Program-made: the position numbers and the translations under genes
Assembly (NCBI GenBank): GCA_039881145.1
Contig: JAYKKI010000004.1
Location: forward strand, 48,326,001 to 48,390,000
Direction: 5' to 3'
DNA length: 64,000 nucleotides
Source of the DNA: Druceiella hillmani
Taxonomy: Eukaryota > Arthropoda > Insecta > Lepidoptera > Hepialidae
Shown here: positions 24,989-37,104 of the stretch, one piece after another
Numbering within the stretch: the first letter of the stretch is position 1
Layout: every line of letters begins with the position of its first letter
The notes under the pieces: generated by a model
What the model saw: only the letters and a program-made list of their open reading frames with translations
Told to the model about the DNA's origin: nothing
Database searches by the model: none

Positions 24989-25452
24989 AGGGTTCCGTAC
25001 CTCAAAACGATAAAAGGAAGCCTTGTATGATCACTTCATTGTCCGCTTGTCTGTCTGTCTGTCAATACCCCTTTGTCAGCAACGCGTGGAGGTATCAGTT
25101 GAAATTAATATTAAATACTTAGGTCTACGGACCCTTAGAGCTGATAAATCTTGCTTCTAAAAAATACAACCATTTATGGCGCATATTTTAACACTCGCAG
25201 ATAAATCAAAACTTATAGGTTACTTCCCATTGACCTAAGATCAGCGGAAACATGTTCTCACGACACAAGAAAAAATTTTTTTTTTAAATATACACCTGTA
25301 AAGGATAAAGCAGGCAATATATTTTCATTCTAAACAATTAACATCATGTAAATGGTTTGCTAGCAATATTACGTTTAATTAAATGTACATAAATGCTTAA
25401 ATATATACGGAACCCTCATAGTGCGGGTTCCACTCGTGCTTGACAAATTTTA
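24989..25452 (+). mobile_element. Family E insertion in unit 1 (reference copy)
   Basis: Begins GGGTTCCGTACCTCAAAAC, then CTGTCTGTCTGTC, an AACGCGTGGAGGTATC box, an AT-rich body and the end CGGAACCCTCATAGTGCGGG. About 464 bp, no coding frame, so non-autonomous. Family layout resembles interspersed repeats widespread in Lepidoptera and other insects. It sits between GTATCGTGTTATA and TTTTATTAGATAGATAATGA. Units 2 and 4 are continuous across this point, which fixes both element ends. Confidence 0.8.
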
Positions 25453-25568
25453 TTAGATAGATAATGATTTTAATACTTTCGTGTTAGATACGCGTATATA
25501 TGTCGATCACATTGTAAACTACGAACATACACTCTACCACAGATGAGACCCCATACACTCATCCCTCA

Positions 25569-25748
25569 GTGTAAATAAGCTGTAAAGCGGCCGCAAGTAG
25601 GGACGTGCCCACATAAGTACCGATTGTACAATATCGACCAGCGCGAAGCTGGACCACGAGGGTCGGATGACCGGAACGGCCCAAGGCTAGCCGCAGTAAT
25701 TACTGAAACGATCGATTTACTTGGCTTAACTGATTACATTACTAATGA
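25569..25748 (+). repeat. C arm of unit 1 (inverted partner of I arm)
   Basis: GC-richer than all surrounding modules and includes a NotI-type GCGGCCGC. Its reverse complement aligns with 29483-29667: shared blocks include the TTACTTGGCTTAAC region, CAGTAATTAC, the CCGGAACGG region and GTGTAAATAAGC. Two small stem-loops are visible: CCAGC-GCGAA-GCTGG (25638-25652) and GGTC-GGAT-GACC (25661-25672). Confidence 0.8.
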
Positions 25749-26679
25749 ATATATCGACCCAGGTTATATATAATCAGTGAATATAAATCTGTATTTCCGG
25801 GAATATCTGTTCATTCGTGCGTAAAATGTCTTGATAATTATCACATATGCCACTCATTTAGTATATAAGTACTTTAGTAGTAAGCGTAATGCCCGCGACA
25901 CAAGCGAGCTCAATATAGTACCGTGTCGAAAGTAGTTGATCCTCAATGAAACTTATAGATTTTTGCATATAGTCAAAATAGGGCAATAAAAACACCCCTA
26001 ACATAAATCTTGGGGAGAACTAAAATATTGACGATCAAAGTAGGGTAATGTCTTCGATGCTCCATTACTCGTCTTTTTTTCAATATTGTTTGTAATGAAA
26101 CTTCATATAATGTTATTATTAAAATCACTAACGTAATATTAGTTCTACAATCTAAACATATAATAAAATTGTAACAGAGTGAAGTCTGTACATGGAAAAA
26201 AAATTAAAAACAGTGAATGATTTAGCGTATAAAATAGTAACAGTAAAAACCAGAAAAACTGTTTTTAGAATTCTTTTTATATGTTAATTTCTACGCGTAT
26301 CGTCCAAATTTTTAAGTGATACGTGTACAAATTATCATATAAACCGTCCAATTTTGGTGAAATTTGATATGGTAATAGTTTATACACGGGACCGACACAT
26401 GAAAGGAAAAAAAAATGTTTTTCCGAATTACACGCAAACGACGTCCATCCGACTCGCCACTCTCACTAATTAATAAACGTAAGGTTTTCAAAATGTCGAA
26501 TAATGCATACGACTTTAGCACTTTTAGCCAATCCGCGGTAAGCTTTTATTAAGATTATCGCGTCAGATCTAAGAAATACAAATATAAGAAATAAAAAAAA
26601 AATTAAAAAACCTGTATCATGAATATATTGTATTCATACGTTAAATAAAATCATATATTTTATTAGGCACACTATGTTC
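25749..26679. repeat. C' spacer of unit 1
   Basis: Shares GAGAACTAAAATATTGACGA and GTCTTCGATGCT with units 2 and 5. No gene. Homologous DNA is missing from unit 3. Confidence 0.65.
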
Positions 26680-27320
26680 AATATTAGCGCTATGTTGGTA
26701 TTATATACAAGTGCGTCAGCAGCGGAATAAAATTTCATTATTTTACTATATACAAGGGGGACAATAGCGGGAGACAATATTAATATTATAATTAGACAAC
26801 ATGTTGATATTATATACCAGTGGGTCAGAAGCGGAATACAATTTTAATAAGATGATTTGTTGCTACTATAAACAAGTGGGTCAACAACGGAAAAGAATAT
26901 CAGTATTTTAATTATAAAACATACTGATACTATATACAAGAGGGTCAGCTGTGGGATAGAACATCAATATTTTAATCATAAAACACATTGATATTACAAA
27001 CAGGTGAGTTGGCAGCGGAATACAACATCAATATTTTAATCACAAAACATGTTGATATTATATACAAGGGAGTCGGCAGTAAAATACGACATCAATATTT
27101 TAATCACAAAACATGTTGATATTATATACAAGGGAGTCGGTAGTAAAATACATCAATATTTTAATCACAAAACATGTTGATATTATATACAAGTGAGTCG
27201 GCAGCGAAATACAACATGAATATTTTAATCATAAAACATTTTGAAGTGAGTCGGCAATGAAATATAGCATAAATATTTTAATCATAAAACAGGTCGATAC
27301 TGTATACAAAAAAGTCGGCT
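26680..27320 (+). repeat. Module D of unit 1: 64-bp satellite
   Basis: Each monomer carries CATCAATATTTTAATCA, AAAACATGTTGATA, TATATACAAG and GTCRGCAGC. CATCAAT starts at 27026, 27090, 27151 (3-bp deletion) and a variant at 27215, so the period is 64 bp. About ten copies, most diverged at both edges. Confidence 0.88.
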
Positions 27321-29482
27321 TCAATACATTTTAAACAGATTGACAATTTTAATATTTGCAATTACGAATTTTTCTCCAGTTTTTTAAATATATTCTTATT
27401 TTGAACTAATGAATTGGAATTTGCTTATGGATTATAGATAAACTTACGGATATCCTATATATTCCATAAGTTTATTATTGTAATATTATATATAATTGTA
27501 GACGTTTTTGAAATAAAGCTTCACAAGGTTGCCATACATTTTTTATACTAGCTTTGTTCAAAAATTACTTTTCATATTTTGTAATTAAAAACATGGACAT
27601 GTTTCACTGTTTAATTTTAATGTTGCCGATAATTAAGAATGAATAACGTTTTAAATAGGAAGACGAATTTTCTTTTAAAAATGCTGGATAATGAAAAAAA
27701 ACAGAAATAGTAATAATTCCTAATCAACAATTTTTTTTCTCATGCGCAGTAACAAAAATTAAAAAAAAATTAAAAACATATCTCTAAAACTTTTAGGCCT
27801 CGGATAATAAAATTTATTGTTTTTTATGTGTAATAACCCCTTCTATCACCGACATTTCGTTGGTCCACTCCTTACAGGACACCTGTGTATATTTGCATAT
27901 CAACATGCAAGTTTCAATGAACAATTAATGATAACAGTATTTTAACTAATTTTCAAAAGAAAAATACGAATGTCCTCCATATTTCGTGTCGTAAATAGCA
28001 TACTGATCTCTGGGTTAGAATTTTAAAACAACAAAACGGTTTGACTGATTAACTTAAATAAACAATTTGTTACAGAAATATATTAAAATTATGTAATGTC
28101 ATACCTAAGGTGGAAGCAAAACGTAACAACCAACATTATCTTTTTTTAAAGATTTTACTGAAAGTTTTAGATTTATAAAGCGAAATATATTTGAAGTACA
28201 AAATATAATTTATAATTATAGAAATATTAAAAATTGCTATTTTTTGGGTTAATTTTGAAATAGAGGAAATAAATTTAACTATAAAATATTCACTAATTAT
28301 TAAATGGTAGTTTTTAAGGAAAGCAGTATTAATATAAAAATATATACACCGCAAATGAGGAAGATTTTTGTTATTTTTTAAATGGATTTTCGTGATTCTC
28401 AAAAATTAAAATGAAATAATTGGGATGAACTTCAATGTCTATTATGCGATCTTAGAAAATTAAACGAAATCAAAAACGGAAACAGCTCAACTAAATAATC
28501 AAAATTTCTGGAGAAAGTCGTTTACAGTTTTCAACGTAAAGTTGCAACGTTTTCAAGTAATTCAACGTATTCGATAAACAATTGACGCGGTAGGCGATAC
28601 ATTTCTCTAATTTTATCGCACGTAAATCCATTTGGTAATTAACACTAACTTGTAATTTAAGTTACTTATAACGTAGATAAACTTGCGACTTTGATTAGTT
28701 AAGTGCAATTTGTAATTTATATACAATTTGTAATTTATATTAAACTGCATTAATTCAGCTTCTGCTTCTTCATGTTAAGTGTATTTCATTGAACCAGAAT
28801 CTATAATATATTAAGTACATTGTCAAAACAAATAAAAATTGACCGACGTCACATTATTTAGAAAAACCAGTACCTAATCATACAGATTTCGTATTTATTT
28901 AAATTCTAGTAAATAGCCAAAACACATACGAGCCAGCTTCTCCATAACTGAGACTTCAAGAGAATATCACGAGTAATATAAGTTATTGTAAACTTACAAA
29001 GCGAAGCAACATATATTAATGAATTGACAAAAATACTGAATTTAGGTGTTAAGTGTTAGACTACGTGAGTTTTATTTGGTGTTTTAGTTTACGACATTTA
29101 TTTTAAAAAAATTCATTTCCAACTATATATTCTAATTGTATATTCCATAGACATTTCACCATTTATGAATCGAAAACTTTTAAGAATCGTCAATATAAAT
29201 AACTAAACTAAATCGTTATTAATGTGTACAGCCACATTTTACTTTCTGTCTAAAAGTGAAATTTAAATATTCACCATTTAAACCATTCCGGCTTTAATTG
29301 GAGTCGAATTTATGAATCATTCATAAATCTAACTGCAATCGCTTTTCGAACGTGAAACAAAAACAAATTTTATAATTACTTTTGCAAAGTGAAAAACCAG
29401 GACACGGTACCGTTATCAGCAAACACAACACATTACAAACGAATGGACTGATATCCCTTGAAATCTGACAACCAGACCCAAA
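27321..29482. repeat. Module F of unit 1
   Basis: AT-rich non-coding segment. Landmarks shared with other units: TACTGAAAGTTTTAGATTTA (28156), AACTTGTAATTTAAGTTACT (28648), ACCATTTAAACCATTCCGGC (29273). The 88-codon minus frame at 28136-28402 is a chance frame. Confidence 0.7.
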
Positions 29483-29667
29483 CATTAATTGGTAATATAA
29501 TCGGTTAAGCCAAGTGAATCGATAGCTTTGGTAATTACTGCGGATAGCGCTGAATCATTCCGGCTGTCCGACCCTCCTAGTCCGGCTTCATCAGGGTGCG
29601 TATGGTATCAACGGTACTTGCGTGGCACGTTCCTCTATCTGTGGTCCATTTAAGGCTTATTTACACC
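29483..29667 (-). repeat. I arm of unit 1
   Basis: Inverted counterpart of the C arm about 3.7 kb away. Contains TTGGTAATTACTGCGG, TCCGACCCTCCTAGTCC and ends at GCTTATTTACAC. Homology to the C arm stops just outside, after which module A of the next unit starts. Confidence 0.8.
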
Positions 29668-30080
29668 CGAATCTAAATTATGGGCTAATGCAGGCTTGCA
29701 GATGAAATATAGTAATGTATCATTGCATTGACTCAGAATTTAGTTTCTGTTATGATGGATATTGATAAGTAAGTAATATTCGATAACCGTAAAAAAACAA
29801 TTAAAAATTTAAATTTTGTGTCAATGCCCCCTTCCAGATGTAATTTAGTTGTGTATTATTACAATAACTTAAATCTAGATTCAATGCCGCAGTCGATGAA
29901 TACATCAAATTAAAATTCCGTATTAATGGAAAATGTTTATAAAAAATTCAGTTATGTGCTAAAGCAGCCATTTATATAGTCAAAATTTAGTAATATATCA
30001 TTAAATTGACCGTGGATCTAGATTCGATCAGATTTTATATCCTCAGTCTATGAATACCATAAGTAATATTCGAGTGGTCT
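29668..30080. repeat. Module A of unit 2
   Basis: Two to three diverged 150-bp repeats, recognisable by GATCTAGATTC, by the CAGTC-ATGAATA motif and by AGTAATATTCG. Confidence 0.7.
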
Positions 30081-30965
30081 ACTAAAACTAGTTATTTTTT
30101 CAAATTCAGAAATGGATACTTTCAAATATCTATCCTTAAATTCTGTCACAATATATTTTCTTTAGATTTTAGAAGTTTTAGAAAAAAAATGGAGACGTGT
30201 GAATCGATTAGAAAATTTTCATACTGTATTAATATTTATAGATTCATAAGAAAAGAAACATTTTCTTCCCAAATATTCACTACAGATGGAAATATGCACA
30301 AAGTGTATTGAAGTGATATACATTGACTTCAATACACTTTGTGCATTTTCATAAACATATTATATAAAAATACTACATATTTTCTAATGAAATTAGGACC
30401 ACATTGTCTTTACAGTAAATTTAAATGTAACTTTTCGGTGATCCGTAGTGCATTAAAATTCATAGATTTAACACAGCCTTAGTAGATAGTTTAGATTAAT
30501 ATCACGATTAATGTATTGAGAAATACTTTAAAAATACAAAATTTTAATGTATTTCCCCACATATGTGAAATGTGGGCGAAATACGTGTTTCCGCTATCAC
30601 ATTAAGTTAAATAGGACTGAATAAGTATTTTAAAATGAGATTTTGGTTCCATTTATTGTTTATCATTTTCAATTTCTTTATTAAAAATATTAAATTTCAT
30701 GAGATGTACAAAATGTACGCCTCTTACCTTTCAAGCATGGATTTGTAAAATCTGAAAAAATTCTGGCCACTATTATCGATGAGAAATTTCAGTTAAAATT
30801 ATTTTTGTTAGATGGTATTAACAATTTCAATAGGTGTAGAGAACAAAGGAACATTGCTGTATACGTTTTCCAACAAGCAATTGGTCAATTTTTCAAATGA
30901 TATTTCCAACAAACCCAATTTCCATCAAAATCTTGCAAATCATCAACAATCTGATTATGAAATAA
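30081..30965. repeat. Module B of unit 2
   Basis: Same landmarks as B of unit 1 (TTTTGGTTCCATTTATTG near 30643). It ends at AAAGTATTAATTTATTAGAT, the empty family E site. It also holds a private 21-bp hairpin (30294-30346). Confidence 0.7.
30294..30346. other. Perfect 21-bp hairpin private to unit 2
   Basis: ATGCACAAAGTGTATTGAAG plus T (30294-30314) is followed by an 11-nt loop and its exact complement (30326-30346). Units 4 and 5 have only the left arm at the matching place, so the right arm is a local inverted duplication. Confidence 0.9.
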
Positions 30966-31093
30966 AGTATTAATTTATTAGATAGATAATGATTTTAGTA
31001 CTTTCGTGATATATACGCGTATATTTGTCGATCACATTGTAAACTACGAACATAAACTCTACCACAGATGAGGTGCCGTACGCTCATCCGTCG

Positions 31094-31281
31094 GTGTAAA
31101 TAGTAATAATAGTAGAGCTAAGCTGCCACAAATATCAACGTGTCCACATAAGTACCGACGGTACAATATCGACAAGCATGAAGCTGGACGGCAAGGGCCG
31201 GCTGACCGGAACGGCCCAATGCTAGCCGCAGTAATTACTAAAGTGATCGATTTATTTGGCTTAACTTATAATATTAGTAAT
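31094..31281 (+). repeat. C arm of unit 2
   Basis: Same blocks as C of unit 1 (GGCCGGCTGACCGGAACGG, AGCCGCAGTAATTACTAAAG). The NotI-like site has been lost and a TAATAATAGTAG insert is present near its left end. Confidence 0.8.
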
Positions 31282-31979
31282 GAGTATATCGGTCCAGGTT
31301 TCAGGGTATTTATCAATATTTCCGGGAATATATATCCATTCGGGCGTACAATGTCTTATATCTTATATTTATTGATAATTATCACACATGTCATTAGTTG
31401 AATATAAAAATAAAAGCACGATGCCCGCTGCACGACGAACTCAGTATCGTATGGAAAGTAGTTGTATCTCAATGAAAGTTCCTTTATTTTTGGTGTACAG
31501 TCGATATAGTGACACAAAAAATATTTTAATTTAAATCTTAGGGAGAACTAAAATATTGACGATCGAAGTCTTCGATGCTGGAACACTTCTCTTTTTTCAA
31601 TATTGTTTGAAATTAAATTTCAGATAATGTAATCATTAAAATTTCTAGCTACGAATATTATGAAACATACTTCCCTCACTGAATAATAAATATAAGACCT
31701 TCAAAATATTGAATAATTCATACGACTCTAGAGTGTTTATTCAATTTGGGACAAGCCTATATTGAGATTATCGTAACAGATGTGAGGAATACCAGTATGA
31801 GAAATAAAAACCATTATACACAACGTGTACCATAAGGTATTTTAGAGAGCATTTTCTTTTCAGATTTGTTTTAAGTTCATATTAAAAAATCTGCTGATAT
31901 TAAGCGTAAAATAGTGCTATGGCAATCAAGAAAAGGGTATAAAACGGAAATTAAAACTATGTTGAAAACGGTCAAATAT
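31282..31979. repeat. C' spacer of unit 2
   Basis: Matches C' of units 1 and 4, including TATCAATATTTCCGGGAATA near 31310. The 60-codon frame at 31219-31401 crosses the C arm and is not a gene. Confidence 0.65.
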
Positions 31980-33160
31980 GGAATTCAACATTAATTGTTT
32001 ACTCAGAAAACACATTGATACCAGGTACAGAAGAGTCAGCAGCAGAATACAATATTAAAAATTTAATCTGGATTTTAATCGAAATACGATATTAATATTT
32101 TTGTTGACACTACATACTAGAGAGTCTGCAAAGGAAAACAACTTCAATATTTTAATCAGAACATTTGTTGATACTATGAACAAATAGGTCAACAACGGAA
32201 TACAACATTAATATTTTAATCGGAAAACACGTTGACAATATATAAAAAACATAGGCAATGAAATATAACATCCATATTTTAATCATAAAACAGGTTGTTA
32301 CTTATGTAAGTTGGTCAGCAGTGGAATACAACAACGATATTTTAACCATAAAACAAGTTGATACAATATACGAGTGGGTCAGCGGTGGTTTAAAATACCA
32401 ATATTTTAATCAGAAAACATGTTAGTATTATATACATGTGGGTTAGCAGGGGGGGGGGACATTACTATTTTTTTCAAAAAACATATTGATCATATGGGTG
32501 GATTGATATACTAGGTCAACAGAAGGAAACAATATCAATGTTTTTATCAGAAAGCGAGTTGATACTATTTGCAAGTGGATCAGCAGGGGAAAAGAACATC
32601 AATATTGTAATAAAAAATCACGATGATACTATGCACAAGTGGATTAACAGCGGAATGCAACACTAATACTTTAGTCAGAAAACATGTTGATACTATTTAC
32701 AAGTGGATCAGCAGGGGAAAAGAACTTCACTATTGTAATAAAAAATCACGATGATACTATGCACAAGTGGATTAACAGCGGAATATAACACTAACATTTT
32801 AGTCAGAAAACATGTTGATACTATTTACAAGTGGATCAGCAGGGGAAAAGAACATCAATATTGTAATAAAAAATCATGTTGATGCTATGCACAAGTGGAT
32901 TAACAGTGGAATGCAACACTAACATTTTAGTCAGAAAACATGTTGGTACTGTAGATTCAAATGGATCAGCACGGGGAAATAATTACAATATTTTTATCAG
33001 AAAATATACTGATACCATATATGTGTGGGTTAGCAGGGGAAAAAATCAATATTTCGATAAGAAAATATATCGATACAATATACAAGTGGATCAGTAGCGG
33101 AATACAATAACAATATTTTAATCAGAAAACATGTTGATACTGTATACAAAAAGATATGCT
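31980..33160 (+). repeat. Module D of unit 2: 64-bp satellite with 128-bp dimers
   Basis: The longest D block, about 18 monomers. In 32573-32950 two monomer types alternate: AAGTGGATCAGCAGGGGAAA starts at 32573, 32701 and 32829, exactly 128 bp apart, each followed by a CAAGTGGATTAACAG monomer. A run of nine G at 32450-32458 is private. Frames through it are repeat artefacts because 64 is not a multiple of 3. Confidence 0.9.
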
Positions 33161-34665
33161 TCAATATATCTTGAACAGGATAAGTGTTTTAATAACTTTA
33201 ATTTCAATATTTTTTTATATTGTTAAATATATTATTATTTTCGGCTTATGCATTTAAATTTACTTAAAATACAAGTCTTAATAAACAATTAATGATAATA
33301 TTGTTTATTAAATTCCGAAAAATTCGAACGTTCTCGCTATTTGTATTTGCAAATAGTAAACTGCTCTCTGTGTTAAAATTTTAAAATAATATTTGGCTTA
33401 AATAACTTCAAATAACGAAATTGTTACAGAAATATATCGATAACTATGTAATAAGATTGAAGCAAAACCTAGCAATTAACATTATCTGGTTAATTAAGGT
33501 TTTACTGAAAGTTTTAGATTTATAATGCGAAATATGTATGAAGAACAAAATTTAATTTATAATTATGAAAATATTAAATATTGCTAATTTATTGAGTTTC
33601 TTTTTTCAGAACATTAAAAATAAGTTTCGCTATAAAATATTCCATAAGTAAGATTTTTAGATGGATTTTTGTGGTTCTTTGCCTCAAAAATTAAAATGAA
33701 ATCATTAGGACGAACTTCGAAGTCCACATGTGTGATCTTCGTAAATGAAAGGAATTCGAAATGAGCGAAAGTAGCCCAAAAAATAATCGAAATTTGTGGA
33801 GAAAGTGGTTTACAGTTTAACATTCAACGTATTCGGTTAACAATTGGCGATGCGTATCTCTCATTTTATCGTACGTAAATCTATTTTATAATGAACATTA
33901 ATGTGTAATTTAAGTAACTTATAACCTAAGTTAACTTGTAACTCACATTATGTAAGTGCACTTCATATAATTTGTAATTTAAACTAAACTAATATAAATT
34001 ACAAATTATATGAAGTTATTAATATTATATAATACTTATTATATTATATAATACCCAACATTATATAATACTTAATCATATAGATTACGTATTTGTTTAA
34101 ATCCTAGTAAATAGCCAAAACACATGTTGTTCAGCTTCCCCATAGCTGAGATTTCAAAATAATATTACGAGTAATATACGTTATTATAAACTTACGAAGC
34201 GAAGCAACAAATGGTAATGAATTGTCAAAAATACGGAATTTAGGTGTCAAAGTTTTATGTACATGAAGTTCATTTGTGCCACTTTTATTTTAAATTTTAA
34301 TTTCCCATTTTTTGGTCTAATTATATATTTTACAAACATCTATGGATCAAAACTTTTGAGGATCGAGAATGTAAATAACTAAAGTAAATCGTTATTAATG
34401 TCTACAGCCATATTTCACTTTCTGTCTAAAAGTGAAGTTTAAATATTCACCATTTAAACCATTCCGGCTTTAATTGGAGTTTTATTTATGAATGCATGTA
34501 GCATTCACATATCAAACTCCAATCGGTTTTCCGTCATGAAACAAAAACAAATTTTACAATTACTTTTGCGAAGTGAAAACCAGTACACGATACCGTTAGC
34601 AGTAAACACAATGTTTTGCAAACGAATCTCTAGACATCCCTTGAAATCTGACAACCCGACTCAGA
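33161..34665. repeat. Module F of unit 2
   Basis: Same landmarks as F of unit 1 (TTTTACTGAAAGTTTTAGAT near 33491; ACCATTTAAACCATTCCGGC near 34449). Contains a private perfect hairpin at 33961-34015 and a short TTATATAATACTTA repeat after it. Confidence 0.7.
33961..34015. other. Perfect 21-bp hairpin private to unit 2 F module
   Basis: Left arm 33961-33981 (CTTCATATAATTTGTAATTT plus A), 13-nt loop, exact complement at 33995-34015. Other units have the left arm only (for example ACAATTTGTAATTTATATTA in unit 1). Confidence 0.9.
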
Positions 34666-34830
34666 CATTAATTGGTAATATAATCGGCTAAGCCAAGGGA
34701 ACCGATTGCTTTGGTAATTACTGGGGCCAGTCGTGGGTCGCTCCGACAATCTGAGTCAGGGTGGGTATTGTATCAACGGTCCTTGTGTGGGCACATTCCT
34801 ATCTGTGGCCGATTTAAGGCTTATTTACAC
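34666..34830 (-). repeat. I arm of unit 2
   Basis: CATTAATTGGTAATATAATC to GGCTTATTTACAC. A deletion relative to I of unit 1 removes the CCCTCCTAGTCCGGC block. Confidence 0.8.
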
Positions 34831-36261
34831 CCGAATCTAAACTATAGGCTAATGCAGCCTTACAGATGAAATTTAGTTATATATCATTACGTTGACCACG
34901 GGTTTAATTTATATTATGGTGGATGTTGATGAGTAGGTAATATTCCAAAAAAGTGTTAATAGAAAAAATCGATTAAATATTTGAATATTTTGCTAACGCC
35001 TCCTTCCAGATGCAATTTAATTACTTATCAGTACAATAACTATGAATCTATATTCAATTACGGTAGATATCCGCAATCGATAAATACGTAAACTTCAAAT
35101 CCTATATTAATGGAAGATGTGTATAAAATTTGAATTATGTACTAATGAATTATGTAATGAATTTGAATTATGTACTAATATCCATTTTTTTGTAGTTTGT
35201 CATTATATTAAATACATATCTTGATTCAATCACATTTTATTTCCACAGTCGATAAATAAGTAATATGCGAGTAGTCAATAGTAGCTACGAAAAAACAATA
35301 GAACAAGTAAGTTTTTTTTTCAATCTGAAAACGCATATTTTCAAATATTTATATGTCATTAAATTCCATCACCGTACACATCCGTCAAATTTTCGAACTT
35401 AAAGTTGCAATCTCTGTGGAGGTGTGTGAATAAATAAAAAAAATAAATTCTATACTAATACTCGTGGATACATAAAAGATGAAATATTTTTTCCTAAATA
35501 ATTTCGGATGCCCAAAATGTAAAATTGAAGTGAGATTCTGTTAGAATTCTATATATTTTCCAGTGAAATTACGACCACATTACCTTTACAAAAAATCTAG
35601 ACGTAAATTTTCAGGGATACGTTATGGAGCAAATTATCCATTTAACTTCATTATTTTAACCCATTTATCTCAGCCTGACCATTTCTGTATTTTTAGCCTG
35701 TGGCCACTAAATTTTTAAAGTACATGGTTCAGATTAAGATCGCGATTAATGTGTTGAAAAATGCTTAAAAGAAAACAATATTTTAACGTATTTCCCCATA
35801 TACGTAATGTATATGGGGAAAATACGTAGATTAGACGTAATGTAATGGGGCGGAAATGTGTGTTTCCGCACTCCGCATCGAGTTGAACATAGTTGAATAA
35901 GTATTTCAAAATTTGATTGTGGTTCCATTTATATATATTATATATATTTATATTTTTCATATATATTTATATTTTTTTTCTGTTTTTAAGCTATTTAATA
36001 CATATTAAATTCCAAAATGCAAAATTGCACTCCTTAGTTTTCAAGCATGGATCTTAATCATAAAAAAACAATTTCCACTAATATTACATAACAAATTTCA
36101 GTCACAATTATTTCTGTTACATCGTATTAACAATTTCAACAGAAATAGACAACAATTTCAATAGAAGAGGGACTTTTCTTTTCATATATCTTGACAAGAA
36201 CTTGTCCAGTTTTTCAAATAATATTTTTGCATTTCATCGACAATTTATGATGAAATAAAGT
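34831..36261. repeat. Modules A and B of unit 3
   Basis: A (34831-35270) has about three 150-bp repeats and a small internal duplication of TTGAATTATGTACTAAT. B follows with the shared TGTTTCCGCACTCCGCATCG near 35860 and the hairpin at 35786-35827. Confidence 0.7.
35786..35827. other. Hairpin in B of unit 3
   Basis: ACGTATTTCCCCATATAC and GTATATGGGGAAAATACGT pair over 18 bp with one bulged base around a 5-nt loop. Unit 2 has a comparable hairpin at about 30550-30585 with a different sequence in the stem. Confidence 0.75.
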
Positions 36262-36812
36262 ATCATTTTTAGAGTTCTGTACATCAGAAAGAAAAAAATG
36301 AACCCGTATAAAATCACTTCGTTTTCCGTCTGTCTGTCTGTTAAGAACCTTTTCCTCAGGAACGCGTGGAGGTATAAAGTTGAAATTAATATTAAATTCT
36401 TATGTCCACTGACCTTGTGACTGGAAAATCAAGCTTCTAAATCAAAGCAATAAAAAAATTTTCAATAAAAAAATTTATGCCGCATATTTTGATACTAGCA
36501 AATAAATCAAAACCCATGAGGCACTCCCGTTTACCTAGGGTCGTGGAATCTAGCTAGAAGCAATGTCTCGCAGCACAAGTGAAGGAAAAAATCTGAAAAT
36601 AGGTAATTTGTAGTTTTATCTCATAACAAATTTTTTTTAGTTATGCACCTGTGAAAGATAGATATAGTTAGCAATATATTTTTGTTCTAAACAATTAAAA
36701 TTTTGTAAATAGTTTAATAAGAATATTATGTATTCTTAAATGTTTATATATGCCTAAATATGTACGGAACCCTCGTAGTGCGAGATCCACTTGTGCTTGA
36801 CAGATTTTATTA
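36262..36812 (+). mobile_element. Family E insertion in unit 3
   Basis: Same orientation and same junction as the unit 1 copy (right junction ACAGATTTTATTAGATAGAT). About 550 bp, longer than in unit 1, with a fuller AT-rich body. Shared position shows common descent, not independent insertion. Confidence 0.8.
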
Positions 36813-36925
36813 GATAGATAATGATTTTAGTACTTTCATGTTACATACGCGTATACTTGTCGATCACATTGTAAACTATGAACATAAACTCTACCACAAA
36901 TGAAGCCCCGTACGCTCGTCCCTCA

Positions 36926-37104
36926 GTGTAAATTAGTTTTAAAGCGGCCGCAAATAGGGACGTGCCTACACAGGTACCGACTGTACGATATCGACCGGCG
37001 CGAAGCAGGACCTCGAGGGTCGGATAACCGGAACGGCCTAAGGCTAGCCGCAGTAATTACTGAAACGATCGATTTACTTGGCTTAACTGATTATATTACT
37101 AATG
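36926..37104 (+). repeat. C arm of unit 3
   Basis: Retains GCGGCCGC and CTAGCCGCAGTAATTACTG. Directly followed by module D: the C' spacer is deleted in this unit. The 92-codon frame at 36900-37178 runs through the arm and has no protein homology I recognise. Confidence 0.8.
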
